Source of the DNA: JAHBXE01 sp044222195
GTDB lineage: Bacteria > Planctomycetota > Phycisphaerae > Phycisphaerales > UBA1924
DNA length: 64,000 nucleotides
NCBI GenBank assembly: GCA_044222195.1
Contig: JBGANS010000003.1
Span: 248,001-312,000, forward strand
Direction: 5' to 3'
The stretch's first letter is position 1, and every line of letters starts with the position of its first letter. A model generated the notes under the pieces. The model saw only the letters and a list, made by a program, of their open reading frames with translations. It made no database searches and was not told the origin of the DNA. The position numbers and the translations under genes are program-made. Shown here piece after piece: positions 6,944 to 15,425 of the stretch.

Positions 6944-9343
6944 ATGAGATCGATCGTGCGAGTGCTTCTGCTGGTGATGCTGGCCCTGTGCGGTCCCGCG
7001 CGCGGGCAATGCGATTCGTGGTTCCCGGGGGACGGGGTGCCGGGCGTCGATGGGCAGATCAACGCGGTAACGACCTGGGACCCGGATGGAGCGGGGCCGG
7101 CACCGGCGCGCCTGGTGGTTGCAGGTATCTTTACAGCCGCGGGTTCAACGCCGGCGAACCGCATCGCCATCTGGAACGGCTCCTCGTGGCAGGCGCTCGG
7201 CACGGGGATGAGCAACGGCGTCAATGTGTTGGCCGTGTATAACAACGAGTTGATCGCGGGAGGCAGCTTCACAACCGCGGGAGGAACGAGCGCGAACTTC
7301 ATCGCCCGTTGGAACGGCTCGACGTGGCAGGCGCTCGGCACGGGGATGAACAGCAGCGTCTACGCGCTGACCGTGTACAACAACGAGCTGATCGCGGGGG
7401 GTTCCTTCGCGACCGCGGGAGGAACGAGCGCGAACTTCATCGCGCGTTGGAACGGCTCGACATGGCAGGCGATCGGCACGGGGATGAACGGTTCGGTCTT
7501 CGCGTTGACCGTGTACAACAACGAACTGATCGCGGGGGGTACCTTCACGACCTCGGGAGGAACGACCACCAACCGCATCGCCCGCTGGAACGGCTCGACC
7601 TGGCAGGCGCTCGGCGCGGGCATGAATTTGAGCGTGCTCGCGTTGACCGTGTACAACAACGAGTTGATCGCGGGAGGCAGCTTCACGACCGCCGGAGGAA
7701 CGAGCACCAACCGCATCGGGCGATGGAACGGCTCGGCGTGGCAGGCGCTCGGCACGGGGATGAACAGCACCGTCGCCGCGTTGACCGTGTACAACAACGA
7801 GCTGATCGCGGGAGGCAGCTTCACGACCGCCGGAGGAACGAACGCGAGCTCCGCCGCCCGCTGGAACGGTTCGACGTGGCAGGCACTCGGCACAGGGATG
7901 GACAGTATCGTCAACGCGTTAGCCGTGTACAACAACGAGCTGATCGCGGGGGGAAACTTCACATTCGCAGGAGGACTGGTCACGAACTTTGTCGCGCGTT
8001 GGAACGGCTCGACGTGGCAGGCGCTGGGAATGGGGATGAACGGTGACGTCATCGCCTTGACCGTGTACAACAACGAGGTGATCGCGGGGGGTATCTTCGG
8101 GATCGCGGGCGGAACAACCGCGAACAACATCGCCCGCAGAAACGGCTCGACGTGGCAGGCCCTTGGCACGGGGATGAACGGTCCGGTCTTCGCGTTGGCC
8201 GTGTACAACAACGAGCTGATCGCAGGAGGGCAGTTTACGACCGCAGGGGGCGTCAGCGCGGCGAAGATCGCCCGCTGGAACGGCTCCTCGTGGCAGGCGC
8301 TCGGCACGGGGATGAACAGCAGCGTCACGACGCTGAGTGTGTACAACAACGAGCTGATCGCGGGGGGTTACTTCGCGACCGCGGGAGGAACGAGCGCGAA
8401 CTTCATCGCGCGTTGGAACGGCTCGACATGGCAAGCGCTCGGTACGGGGATGAACAGCAGCGTCTACGCGCTGACCGTGTATAACAACGAGCTGATCGCG
8501 GGAGGCAGCTTCGGCACCGCGGGAGGAACGAGCGTTAGCGGCATAGCCCGCTGGAACGGCTCGAACTGGCAGGCCTTGGGCACGGGAATGAACAACGCGG
8601 TGACCGCCTTGACCGTGTACAACAACGAGTTGATCGCGGGAGGCAGCTTCACGACCGCGGGAGGAACGAGCGCCAACCGCGTCGCCCGCTGGAACGGCTC
8701 GACGTGGCAGGCTCTGGGAACGGGGATGAACAACTCGGTAAACGCCTTGACCGTGTACAACAACGAGTTGATCGCGGGAGGCAGCTTCACGACCGCGGGA
8801 GGAACGAGCGCGAGCTCGATCGCCCGCTGGAACGGCTCGGCGTGGCAGGCGCTCGGCACCGGGATGAACAGCGGCGTCAACGTTTTGGCCGTTTGCAATA
8901 ACGAGTTGAACGCCGGTGGTTACTTCACCACCGCCGGCGGTTTCCCCTCGGCCTTCTGGGCCCGCTACGGCTCCACCTCCGGCGCGCTTCCCACTTTCCT
9001 CATGTCGCCGCAGCCCCAGACCGTCAACGGCGGTTCGACACTCACTCTCTGGGCCATGCCCCAGGTCGGACACGGCGGGCTGACGTATCAGTGGCTCCGT
9101 AGCGGAGTTCCGATATTCAGTGGTCGCTCCGGCGCCACGACGGGCGGCGGCTTCGTCACCAACGCTTCCGGTTTCATCACCGCCGATCTTCAACCCATCA
9201 CGCTCACCATTACAGGATGCCAGCCTTCCGATGCGGGAACCTATTCGTTGCGATTGAGCACGCTCTGCGGGCTTCAGAACACCGCCGCTACCACGGTCAC
9301 CGTCACCGGTAACTCATCCTGCACGCCCGGCTGTCTGCCCTGA
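6944..9343 (+). CDS. Secreted protein of thirteen 46-residue WNG...YNNELIAGG repeats with an Ig-like C-terminus
   Basis: 799 aa. CAGGAG precedes the ATG; the signal peptide is MRSIVRVLLLVMLALCGPAR. From residue 77 to ~675 it is built of 13 tandem units: WNGS-x-WQALGTGMN, then VYALTVYNNELIAGG, then SFTTAGGT and a short variable ending in IAR. The pattern resembles beta-propeller or delta-60-repeat proteins. Residues ~690-785 form an Ig-like domain (PQPQTVNGGSTLTLWA, QWLRSGVPIFSG). The tail CTPGCLP has two Cys and no obvious anchor. It follows the collagen-like gene by 14 bases, so the two are probably co-expressed at the cell surface. Confidence 0.85.
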   Translation: MRSIVRVLLLVMLALCGPARGQCDSWFPGDGVPGVDGQINAVTTWDPDGAGPAPARLVVAGIFTAAGSTPANRIAIWNGSSWQALGTGMSNGVNVLAVYNNELIAGGSFTTAGGTSANFIARWNGSTWQALGTGMNSSVYALTVYNNELIAGGSFATAGGTSANFIARWNGSTWQAIGTGMNGSVFALTVYNNELIAGGTFTTSGGTTTNRIARWNGSTWQALGAGMNLSVLALTVYNNELIAGGSFTTAGGTSTNRIGRWNGSAWQALGTGMNSTVAALTVYNNELIAGGSFTTAGGTNASSAARWNGSTWQALGTGMDSIVNALAVYNNELIAGGNFTFAGGLVTNFVARWNGSTWQALGMGMNGDVIALTVYNNEVIAGGIFGIAGGTTANNIARRNGSTWQALGTGMNGPVFALAVYNNELIAGGQFTTAGGVSAAKIARWNGSSWQALGTGMNSSVTTLSVYNNELIAGGYFATAGGTSANFIARWNGSTWQALGTGMNSSVYALTVYNNELIAGGSFGTAGGTSVSGIARWNGSNWQALGTGMNNAVTALTVYNNELIAGGSFTTAGGTSANRVARWNGSTWQALGTGMNNSVNALTVYNNELIAGGSFTTAGGTSASSIARWNGSAWQALGTGMNSGVNVLAVCNNELNAGGYFTTAGGFPSAFWARYGSTSGALPTFLMSPQPQTVNGGSTLTLWAMPQVGHGGLTYQWLRSGVPIFSGRSGATTGGGFVTNASGFITADLQPITLTITGCQPSDAGTYSLRLSTLCGLQNTAATTVTVTGNSSCTPGCLP
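7172..8965 (+). repeat. Thirteen tandem 138-bp coding repeats
   Basis: Counting YNNELIAGG or close variants gives 13 units of 46 codons (138 bp). Neighbouring units are close at DNA level, e.g. TGTACAACAACGAG recurs in nearly all. Unit 7 (VIAGGIFGIAGG) and unit 13 (CNNELNAGG) are the most diverged. The array is in frame throughout, so copy-number change by recombination would keep the protein intact. Confidence 0.9.
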
Positions 9344-9466
9344 TTCCGCCGCGCACCGACATCTCGCCTACAATCCTTCGATCGCGGCGGGGAACCCTTC
9401 CATTTCAACCGTTCTCTTTCGTTCTGTTATTCCCCCCGCACTTCCATTACTCTCTCAAGGATTCTG

Positions 9467-11974
9467 ATGCTCCGCTATCGCTCCAGACTGCTCTCTCACC
9501 TTCAGCACGACTCGTACACCCCCCGAAAGCTTGACGACCTCGCCAAGGACCTCGGCATCGATGATGTCGGCGACTTTCGTTCCGCCATCGCCGAGATGGA
9601 GGAAGAAGGCCTCATCGAGGTTTCGAACTCCGGCCACATCGCCCTGCCCTCCCTCGGCGCCCAAGGCGGCGAGGTCGAGGGTGTCTTCAAGAAGAACCCC
9701 AAGGGCTTCGGGTTCGTCAAGACCGACGATCCCCTTCACGAAGGCGACCTCTTCATCCCGCCCGAGCACACCCGCGGTGCGCTCAGCGGTGACCGCGTGC
9801 GCGTCAAGGTTCGATTCGAACGAGCCCGCGGCGGCGCGGGCGCCAAGGGCTTCGGCGCCGGCGGCCGAAGCCCCTACGTCGGCGAGATCCTTGAAGTCAT
9901 CGAACGCAAGCGAGCCAACTTCACCGGCGAGCTTCGCAGGCAGGGACAAAACTGGCTCGTCTTTCCCGACGGCCGCGAGCTGCACCAGCCCATCATCGTC
10001 CGCGATCCGCAGGCGAAGAACGCCAAAGCCGGTGACAAGGTGGTCATCGAGATGCTCGAGTATCCCGAAGCCGGCGCGTTTGGGACGGAGATGCTGGGCG
10101 AGGGCGTGATCGTCCGCGTGCTCGGGCAATCGGGAGAGCCTGATGTCGAAACCCAGGCCGTGATCGCCGCGTTCGGGCTGCCGGGAGAGTTCCCGGACGA
10201 ATGCGTTGAGCAGGCGCGCGCCGTGAACGCGACATTCGAAGAGCAGGTGCGGCAACTCGGCGCGGCGAGCAAAGACGGCGACGGGCACGCAAGGCCCGCG
10301 GGTGCGCCCTTTGCCCGCAAGGACCTGACGGGGGACTTCATCCTCACGATTGACCCGCCCGACGCCAAGGACTACGACGATGCGATCAGCATCAAGCGGA
10401 CGCGCGACGGGTGGGAACTGGGCATCCACATCGCGGACGTCGCGCACTTCATCGAGCCCACGAGTGCGCTCGATGAAGAGGCGAAGGTGCGGGGAAACTC
10501 GGTGTATCTGCCGCGGCTGGTGATCCCGATGTTGCCGGAGATCCTGAGCAACGGGATCTGTTCGCTGCAGGAGGGTGTGCCGCGGTTCTGCAAGAGCTCG
10601 TTCATGGTGTACGACAAGGATGGGAACATCAAGGGCGAGGGTGTGGCGTCGACGCTGATCAAGTCGGCGAAGAGGCTGACGTATCTCGAAGCGCAGGCGC
10701 TGATCGACGACAACCCGGAAGAGGCCAGGCGGCACGCCAAGACGGAGCCGAACTACACGCCGCAGCTGATCGAAGCGCTCAAGGAAATGAACCGCCTCTC
10801 GCGGGCGATCCAGGGGCGGCGGCAGCGGCAGGGCATGATCTCGCTCGAGTTGCCGGATGTGAACCTGATCTTCGATGAAGATGGACGGGTGATCGATGCG
10901 GAGCGCGAAGATGATGCGTTCACGCACACGCTGATCGAGATGTTCATGGTCGAGGCCAACGAGGTGCTGGCGCGGCTCTTCGAGCGGCTGAATGTGCCGC
11001 TCCTGCGTCGCGTTCACCCGGAGCCGACGCCGGGGGATGTAGACGAACTGCGGAAAGCGGCGCGGGTGGCGGGGTACATGATCCCGGCGAACCCGGATCG
11101 CGAGCAGCTCCAGGCGCTCCTGAATGCGACGCGAGGAACGCCCGCGGCTCGCGCCGTGCACATGGCGGTGCTGCGGACGCTCACCCGGGCGGAGTATTCG
11201 CCGGCGCTGATCGGGCACTTTGCGCTCGCGTCCGAGGCGTACGCACACTTCACCAGCCCGATCCGCCGATACGCGGACTTGACGGTGCACCGAGCGCTCG
11301 CGGAATACCTGAAGCACACGGACAACGGGAGAAAGCGGCCGCGGGAGGACAAGGAGCAGAAAGAGCTGGGCCGGAAACTGCGCGAGAGCGACGCCTGCCC
11401 GGACGAGGAAGCGCTCGTCCAGATCGGCCGACACATCACGGTGACGGAGCAGAACGCGGAGGATGCCGAGCGGCAGCTGCGCCAGTTCCTGGTGCTCCAG
11501 CTGCTCAGCAAACACATCGGGGAGTCGTTCAAGGGCGTGGTGACGGGCGTGTCCGGGCGCGGGCTGTTCGTCCAGATCGACAAGTTCCTCGCCGACGGAA
11601 TCATCAAGATCACCGACCTTCCCGGCGATGTGACCCGCGGCAACATGCGGCCCAACTATCGTGTCGATCAGCGTTCGGGGGCGCTGGTGGACCAGGCGAG
11701 CGGGCGGTCATTCAACATGGGCGACACGGTGACTGTGCGAATCGCGCAGGTGGACCTCGCCCGCCGGCAGATGGACCTCGTGCTTGATGATGCCGCGTCA
11801 CGCGCGGCGGGCAAAGCGAAGAAGCCGATTCCCCCCAAGGGCGGTTTTACCGGCGGAATGTCTCACGGCGGCGGAACAGGCTTTGGCGGCATGACCGGCG
11901 AGCAGCGCCGCAGCCGCAAGAGCAAGTCGCGCGACAAGGGGAAGAAACAGCACCGGCGGGACAAGGGGCGGTAG
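9467..11974 (+). CDS. rnr: Ribonuclease R
   Basis: 835 aa, normal length for RNase R (VacB family), a processive 3'-5' exoribonuclease that degrades structured RNA. Residues 1-65 form a winged helix-like N-terminus, and ~70-125 a cold-shock domain (GFGFVKTDDPLHEGDLFIPP). The RNB catalytic domain begins near residue 290 with TIDPPDAKDYDDAIS, which carries the four metal-binding Asp. It continues with HIADVAHFIEP and FTSPIRRYADLTVHRAL. An S1 domain starts near 685 (GVVTGVSGRGLFVQIDKFLA). The tail is Lys/Arg/Gly-rich, as in other RNase R proteins. It reads toward the ParDE locus with only a few bases between stops. Confidence 0.95.
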   Translation: MLRYRSRLLSHLQHDSYTPRKLDDLAKDLGIDDVGDFRSAIAEMEEEGLIEVSNSGHIALPSLGAQGGEVEGVFKKNPKGFGFVKTDDPLHEGDLFIPPEHTRGALSGDRVRVKVRFERARGGAGAKGFGAGGRSPYVGEILEVIERKRANFTGELRRQGQNWLVFPDGRELHQPIIVRDPQAKNAKAGDKVVIEMLEYPEAGAFGTEMLGEGVIVRVLGQSGEPDVETQAVIAAFGLPGEFPDECVEQARAVNATFEEQVRQLGAASKDGDGHARPAGAPFARKDLTGDFILTIDPPDAKDYDDAISIKRTRDGWELGIHIADVAHFIEPTSALDEEAKVRGNSVYLPRLVIPMLPEILSNGICSLQEGVPRFCKSSFMVYDKDGNIKGEGVASTLIKSAKRLTYLEAQALIDDNPEEARRHAKTEPNYTPQLIEALKEMNRLSRAIQGRRQRQGMISLELPDVNLIFDEDGRVIDAEREDDAFTHTLIEMFMVEANEVLARLFERLNVPLLRRVHPEPTPGDVDELRKAARVAGYMIPANPDREQLQALLNATRGTPAARAVHMAVLRTLTRAEYSPALIGHFALASEAYAHFTSPIRRYADLTVHRALAEYLKHTDNGRKRPREDKEQKELGRKLRESDACPDEEALVQIGRHITVTEQNAEDAERQLRQFLVLQLLSKHIGESFKGVVTGVSGRGLFVQIDKFLADGIIKITDLPGDVTRGNMRPNYRVDQRSGALVDQASGRSFNMGDTVTVRIAQVDLARRQMDLVLDDAASRAAGKAKKPIPPKGGFTGGMSHGGGTGFGGMTGEQRRSRKSKSRDKGKKQHRRDKGR

Positions 11975-11978
11975 GCGC

Positions 11979-12305
11979 CTACGGAATGTCGAGGCCGAGG
12001 ATCGAGTCGAGGTCCTGCGCTGTGTGAAGCACCCGGAAGATGGTGACCGACTCTGCGTCGGCGCGGTAGAACAGAAGCACACTCTCGAATCCCTTGACGG
12101 GCCACGTGCGGGCGCCGGCGAGGGGAGCTGCGCGGAATCTTCGGGGCGAACCAATGTGAGGGGCCTCGAGCAGGTGCTGGGCGCTCGCCTCGTACGCTTT
12201 CCAGAATCTCACCGCAACGTGATCGCCCGCCTGTTCGAAATAATATCACCAACGTTCGAGGACATCGGCGTCCGCGGCAGGGAGGACAATCAGTCTCCTC
12301 TTCAT
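11979..12305 (-). pseudogene. parE: ParE/RelE-family toxin interrupted by an in-frame TGA
   Basis: Reading from ATG 12303-12305 (directly after the antitoxin stop) gives MKRRLIVLPAADADVLERW, then TGA at 12246-12248, then YYFEQAGDHVAVRFW and on, in the same frame, to GLDIP and a stop. Both halves match one ParE toxin (normally ~95-105 aa). The first carries the usual PAAxxDL-x-RW opening. The second has the LLEAPHIGSPRRF helix and the VLLFYRADAESVTIFRVLHTA strands. The stop sits in the first helix. The downstream part could restart at GTG 12212 as a 77-aa fragment lacking the N-terminal helices. It may be an inactivated toxin, a read-through gene, or a sequencing error. Confidence 0.75.
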
Positions 12306-12584
12306 TCACAAGCTCGTGTGTTTGCCCATGGACTTGGCCTTCTCTCTGAGCTTCTCACGCATCTCGGCCAAGTATTCGGGCGTTGCTTCTCTGCCAGGCC
12401 CACTGTTGAGCCCTTCGAGAAGCTTGGCTTCGAGAGCATCACGTGCGCGCTGCTTCATGTCCTGTCGGACAAGCTCGCGCAGGTACTCACTGGTGTTGCC
12501 GTAGCCGCTGGAGCGAACGACCTGATCGATCTGCTCACGCAATGCGGGCGGCAGGGAGATGGTGAGGGTTTCGCGGGGTTCCAT
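12306..12584 (-). CDS. parD: ParD-type ribbon-helix-helix antitoxin
   Basis: 92 aa. The N-terminus (MEPRETLTISLPPALREQI) is the DNA-contacting strand of a ribbon-helix-helix fold. The helices are DQVVRSSGYGNTSEYLRELV, the SGxYxxxSExxR signature of ParD. The charged C-terminal half (PEYLAEMREKLREKAKSMG) would wrap the toxin. The stop is followed at once by the toxin ATG, the usual antitoxin-first order. ParD-ParE complexes typically repress their own promoter; a palindrome lies 22 bases upstream of the start. Confidence 0.85.
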   Translation of the reverse strand: MEPRETLTISLPPALREQIDQVVRSSGYGNTSEYLRELVRQDMKQRARDALEAKLLEGLNSGPGREATPEYLAEMREKLREKAKSMGKHTSL

Positions 12585-12590
12585 GCCACC

Positions 12591-12619
12591 ACCCTATCGA
12601 CTGTAAGACATTGTCTCAA
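12591..12619 (-). promoter_or_regulatory. Candidate parDE promoter with overlapping palindromic operator
   Basis: On the minus strand TTGAGA (12614-12619) lies 17 bases from TAGGGT (12591-12596), a sigma-70-like pair whose start point would fall near the parD ATG (12584), suggesting little or no leader. A perfect palindrome AGACATTGTCT (12606-12616) overlaps the -35. It could bind ParD or the divergently encoded TetR-family regulator. Prediction from sequence only. Confidence 0.4.
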
Positions 12620-12693
12620 TACGTAAGTTGCCCAATTCGGCGATTGATTAGCCGGTCTGAAACCCGTTTCCGCACTGCAGGGTGAGCCAACAC

Positions 12694-13449
12694 ATGACAG
12701 GTTTGACCCCAGAGCAGTTCATTCATACGGTTGTTTCAAACATGCATTTAACACAGCCAACAACCACAGACTCCTCGCCAGACACCAAGTCGCGACTCCT
12801 CGAAGCCGCCGGCCAGGTCTTTGCGGATGCGGGGTACAAGAACGCCACCATCCGCGAGATCTGCCAGCGTGCTTCGGCCAATATCGCCGCGGTCAACTAC
12901 CACTTCGGTGACAAGGAAGGCCTCTACCGTGCCGTGCTCGACTACGCGGCCAACTGTGCCCTGGAGAAGTACCCCATCGGCGGCGGCGCCGACCCGGCCT
13001 CTCCCCCACAGGCCCGCCTCGCCATCTTCATCCGCACCTACCTCAGCCGGCTTCTCGATGAGGGTCGGCCCGCGTGGCACGGCAAGCTGATCTCCCGCGA
13101 GATGGTCGAGCCCACGCAGGCCCTGGCGATCCTGGCGGACACCTTTGCCCGGCCGCAGTATCACCGGCTGAGCGGGATCGTGGCCGAACTGCTCAACATC
13201 GCGCCCGGCGTTCCCGGCGAAGGCAATGACGAAATGATCCGTCGCTGTGCCGCGAGCATCGTCGGTCAGTGCCTGTTCTACAAGCACTGCCGCCCGATGA
13301 TCAACATCCTGATGCCCGAGCAGGCGTACGACGCGGCGTCTCTCGCCACGCTCGCCGATCACATCACCGCGTTCTCGCTCGGCGCGATCGAGTCGATCCG
13401 GACCGCCCGGGGACTCTCAGGCAAGCCTCGTACAGGAGCCGCATCATGA
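12694..13449 (+). CDS. TetR-family regulator, CerR/YbiH type, of the adjacent exporter
   Basis: About 251 aa from ATG 12694; GTG 12682 and ATG 12742 are alternatives. The HTH begins near TKSRLLEAAGQVFADAGY, with recognition helix ASANIAAVNYHFGDKEGLYR. The C-terminal domain (LISREMVEPTQALAILADTF, SIVGQCLFYKHCRP) matches the DUF1956 ligand domain of CerR/CecR, which in E. coli controls an ABC drug exporter. The stop overlaps the next start (ATGA), so the regulator is transcribed with the exporter and probably represses the operon until an exported compound binds. Confidence 0.85.
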   Translation: MTGLTPEQFIHTVVSNMHLTQPTTTDSSPDTKSRLLEAAGQVFADAGYKNATIREICQRASANIAAVNYHFGDKEGLYRAVLDYAANCALEKYPIGGGADPASPPQARLAIFIRTYLSRLLDEGRPAWHGKLISREMVEPTQALAILADTFARPQYHRLSGIVAELLNIAPGVPGEGNDEMIRRCAASIVGQCLFYKHCRPMINILMPEQAYDAASLATLADHITAFSLGAIESIRTARGLSGKPRTGAAS

Positions 13450-14624
13450 GATTCGTCGCGATCCAGATGCTCATGGGTGACAAGGCCAAGTACTTCGGCA
13501 TTCTCATGGGCCTCACCTTCGCCTCCTTCCTCATCACCCAGCAGGCGTCGATCTTCGTTGGCCTGATGAGCCGCACGTTCGGGTTCATGACCGACACCGC
13601 CGGGCCTGATATCTGGGTGATGGACCCCAAAGTCCAGTTCATCGACGACATCAAGCCGCTGCAGGACACCATGCTCCTCCGGACGCGGAGCGTCGAGGGC
13701 GTCGCCTACGCCGTGCCGCTCTACAAGGGCATTCTGCGGGCCCGGCTCGACGACGGCACGTTCCAGTCGTGCAACGTCATCGGTCTCGACGACGCCTCGC
13801 TCGTCGGTGGACCTCCGCAGATGCTGGAGGGCACTCTCGAAGATCTGCGGCGATCAGAGGGTGTGATCGTGGACGATGTCGGCGCGGGCAGCAAGCTCGC
13901 GCGGATCCCGGTCGACGCCCAGGGTCGCCCGATACCGAACGCGAAGAAGATCCCGCTGAAAGTCGGTGACACGCTTGAGCTCAACGACAAGCGTGCGATC
14001 GTGGTCGGTATCTGCCGCGTGTCTCGCACGTTCCAATCACAACCGGTCATCTACACGACGTATTCCCGGGCCACCAGCTTCGCCCCGAGCGAACGAAAGC
14101 TGCTTTCGTTCATCGTGGCGAAGGCCGCGCCGGGCCAGGACCCCAAGGTCGTGTGCCAGCGCATCCGCGAGGAAACCGGGCTCGACGCCCAGACCGGCCT
14201 CGAGTTCTCCCGCAAGACGGTGCTGTACTTCATGAAGTACACGGGTATCCCGATCAACTTCGGCATCTCCGTCATGCTCGGGTTCCTCGTCGGCACCGCC
14301 ATCGCCGGGCAGACCTTCTACAACTTCACGCTCGACAACCTCCGCCACTTCGGCGCCCTCAAGGCCATGGGCACGAGCAACACCAGGTTGCTCGGCATGA
14401 TCCTGCTCCAGGGCCTGATCGTCGGCGTCATCGGCTACGGGCTCGGTGTAGGCCTCGCTTCGCTCATGGGCCGCCTCGCGGGTCAGACCGAGCTCGCCTT
14501 CCGGCTCCTGTGGCAGACGCTGGTCATCTCCGGCGGCGCCGTCACGTTCATCTGCCTCGCCGCGTCCATGCTCTCCATCCAGAAGGTCATCCGGCTCGAG
14601 CCGGCCGTTGTGTTCAAGGGGTAA
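13446..14624 (+). CDS. DevC-like ABC transporter permease (MacB/FtsX superfamily)
   Basis: 392 aa. N-terminal membrane segment (MGLTFASFLITQQASIFVGL), then a large extracytoplasmic domain (~45-260) beginning DTAGPDIWVMDPKVQFIDDI, then three membrane segments (FGISVMLGFLVGTAIAGQTF, MILLQGLIVGVIGYGLGVGL, LVISGGAVTFICLAASML). This matches DevC, the permease of the DevBCA exporter. Start ATG 13446 overlaps the regulator stop; the ATPase follows after 3 bases. With the ATPase and the HlyD-like adaptor it should form a tripartite efflux pump. Substrate unknown. Confidence 0.85.
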   Translation: MRFVAIQMLMGDKAKYFGILMGLTFASFLITQQASIFVGLMSRTFGFMTDTAGPDIWVMDPKVQFIDDIKPLQDTMLLRTRSVEGVAYAVPLYKGILRARLDDGTFQSCNVIGLDDASLVGGPPQMLEGTLEDLRRSEGVIVDDVGAGSKLARIPVDAQGRPIPNAKKIPLKVGDTLELNDKRAIVVGICRVSRTFQSQPVIYTTYSRATSFAPSERKLLSFIVAKAAPGQDPKVVCQRIREETGLDAQTGLEFSRKTVLYFMKYTGIPINFGISVMLGFLVGTAIAGQTFYNFTLDNLRHFGALKAMGTSNTRLLGMILLQGLIVGVIGYGLGVGLASLMGRLAGQTELAFRLLWQTLVISGGAVTFICLAASMLSIQKVIRLEPAVVFKG

Positions 14625-14627
14625 CTC

Positions 14628-15392
14628 ATGATCGCCGCACCACCCGAACCAAAGACCGCCCCGATGGCCATCGACGGCATCCGCCAGGGCGTCGCCGTCC
14701 ACTGCAAGGCCATCACCAAGAGCTACGGCAAGGGCGACACGAAGTTCCTCGCCCTCCGCGGCATCGACCTCGATATCAAGGCCGGTGAGCTCATGATGCT
14801 CGTCGGGCCCTCCGGCTGCGGCAAGACCACGCTCATCTCGGTCATCGCGGGGATTCTCGACCGCGACGACGGCGAGTGCCTCGTCTTCGGCAAGGACTTC
14901 AACGCCATGGGCCAGCGCGAGAAGACCAAGTGGCGCGGCGAGCATGTCGGCTTTGTCTTCCAGGCCTTCAACCTCCTCCCGACGCTCACCGTCGCCGAGA
15001 ACGCCTCGGTCCCGCTCATGATCCTGGGTGAGAGCCACTCGAGCGCGGTGAAGAAGGCCCGCGAGATGGTCGCCCAGGTCGGGCTCGAGGCCAAGGCGGA
15101 CTCGCTTCCCAACCAGCTCTCCGGCGGCCAGCAGCAGCGCGTCGCCATCGCCCGGGCCCTGATTCACAAGCCGCGGCTGATCGTGTGCGACGAGCCCACC
15201 AGCGCCCTCGACCACGAGACCGGGCACGTGATCATGCGGCTCCTCAAGAACGTGGCGCTGAGCGCGGATCGCGCGCTCGTCATCGTCACCCACGACTCCC
15301 GCGTCTTCGGCTTCGCCGATCGAATCGCCAAGCTCGACGACGGCCGTATCCAGAAGATCGCGAACTCGCCCAAAGAGCTCGAACTCGAATAA
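14628..15392 (+). CDS. DevA-like ABC transporter ATP-binding protein
   Basis: 254 aa, one ABC ATPase domain of the MacB/LolD/DevA class. Walker A GPSGCGKTTLI is near residue 60, the Q-loop is in VGFVFQAFNLLPTLTVAEN, the signature LSGGQQQRVAIARAL near 164, Walker B LIVCDEPTSALD near 186, and the switch His is in VIVTHDSRVFGFAD. All catalytic residues are present. It energises the permease encoded just upstream. The 33-base gap to the adaptor gene carries a CACAGGAAA ribosome site. Confidence 0.9.
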   Translation: MIAAPPEPKTAPMAIDGIRQGVAVHCKAITKSYGKGDTKFLALRGIDLDIKAGELMMLVGPSGCGKTTLISVIAGILDRDDGECLVFGKDFNAMGQREKTKWRGEHVGFVFQAFNLLPTLTVAENASVPLMILGESHSSAVKKAREMVAQVGLEAKADSLPNQLSGGQQQRVAIARALIHKPRLIVCDEPTSALDHETGHVIMRLLKNVALSADRALVIVTHDSRVFGFADRIAKLDDGRIQKIANSPKELELE

Positions 15393-15425
15393 CCCACACC
15401 TTTCACGCACTCACAGGAAACAACC

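Noticed and set aside
7172..8965. Direct repeats that could suggest a CRISPR array
   Set aside because: Period is 138 bases, continuous and in frame; clearly protein-coding repeats with no spacers and no cas genes.
9455..11515. 686-aa minus-strand open frame opposite RNase R
   Set aside because: Arg/Leu/His-rich shadow of a conserved gene; GC bias keeps the antisense frame open.
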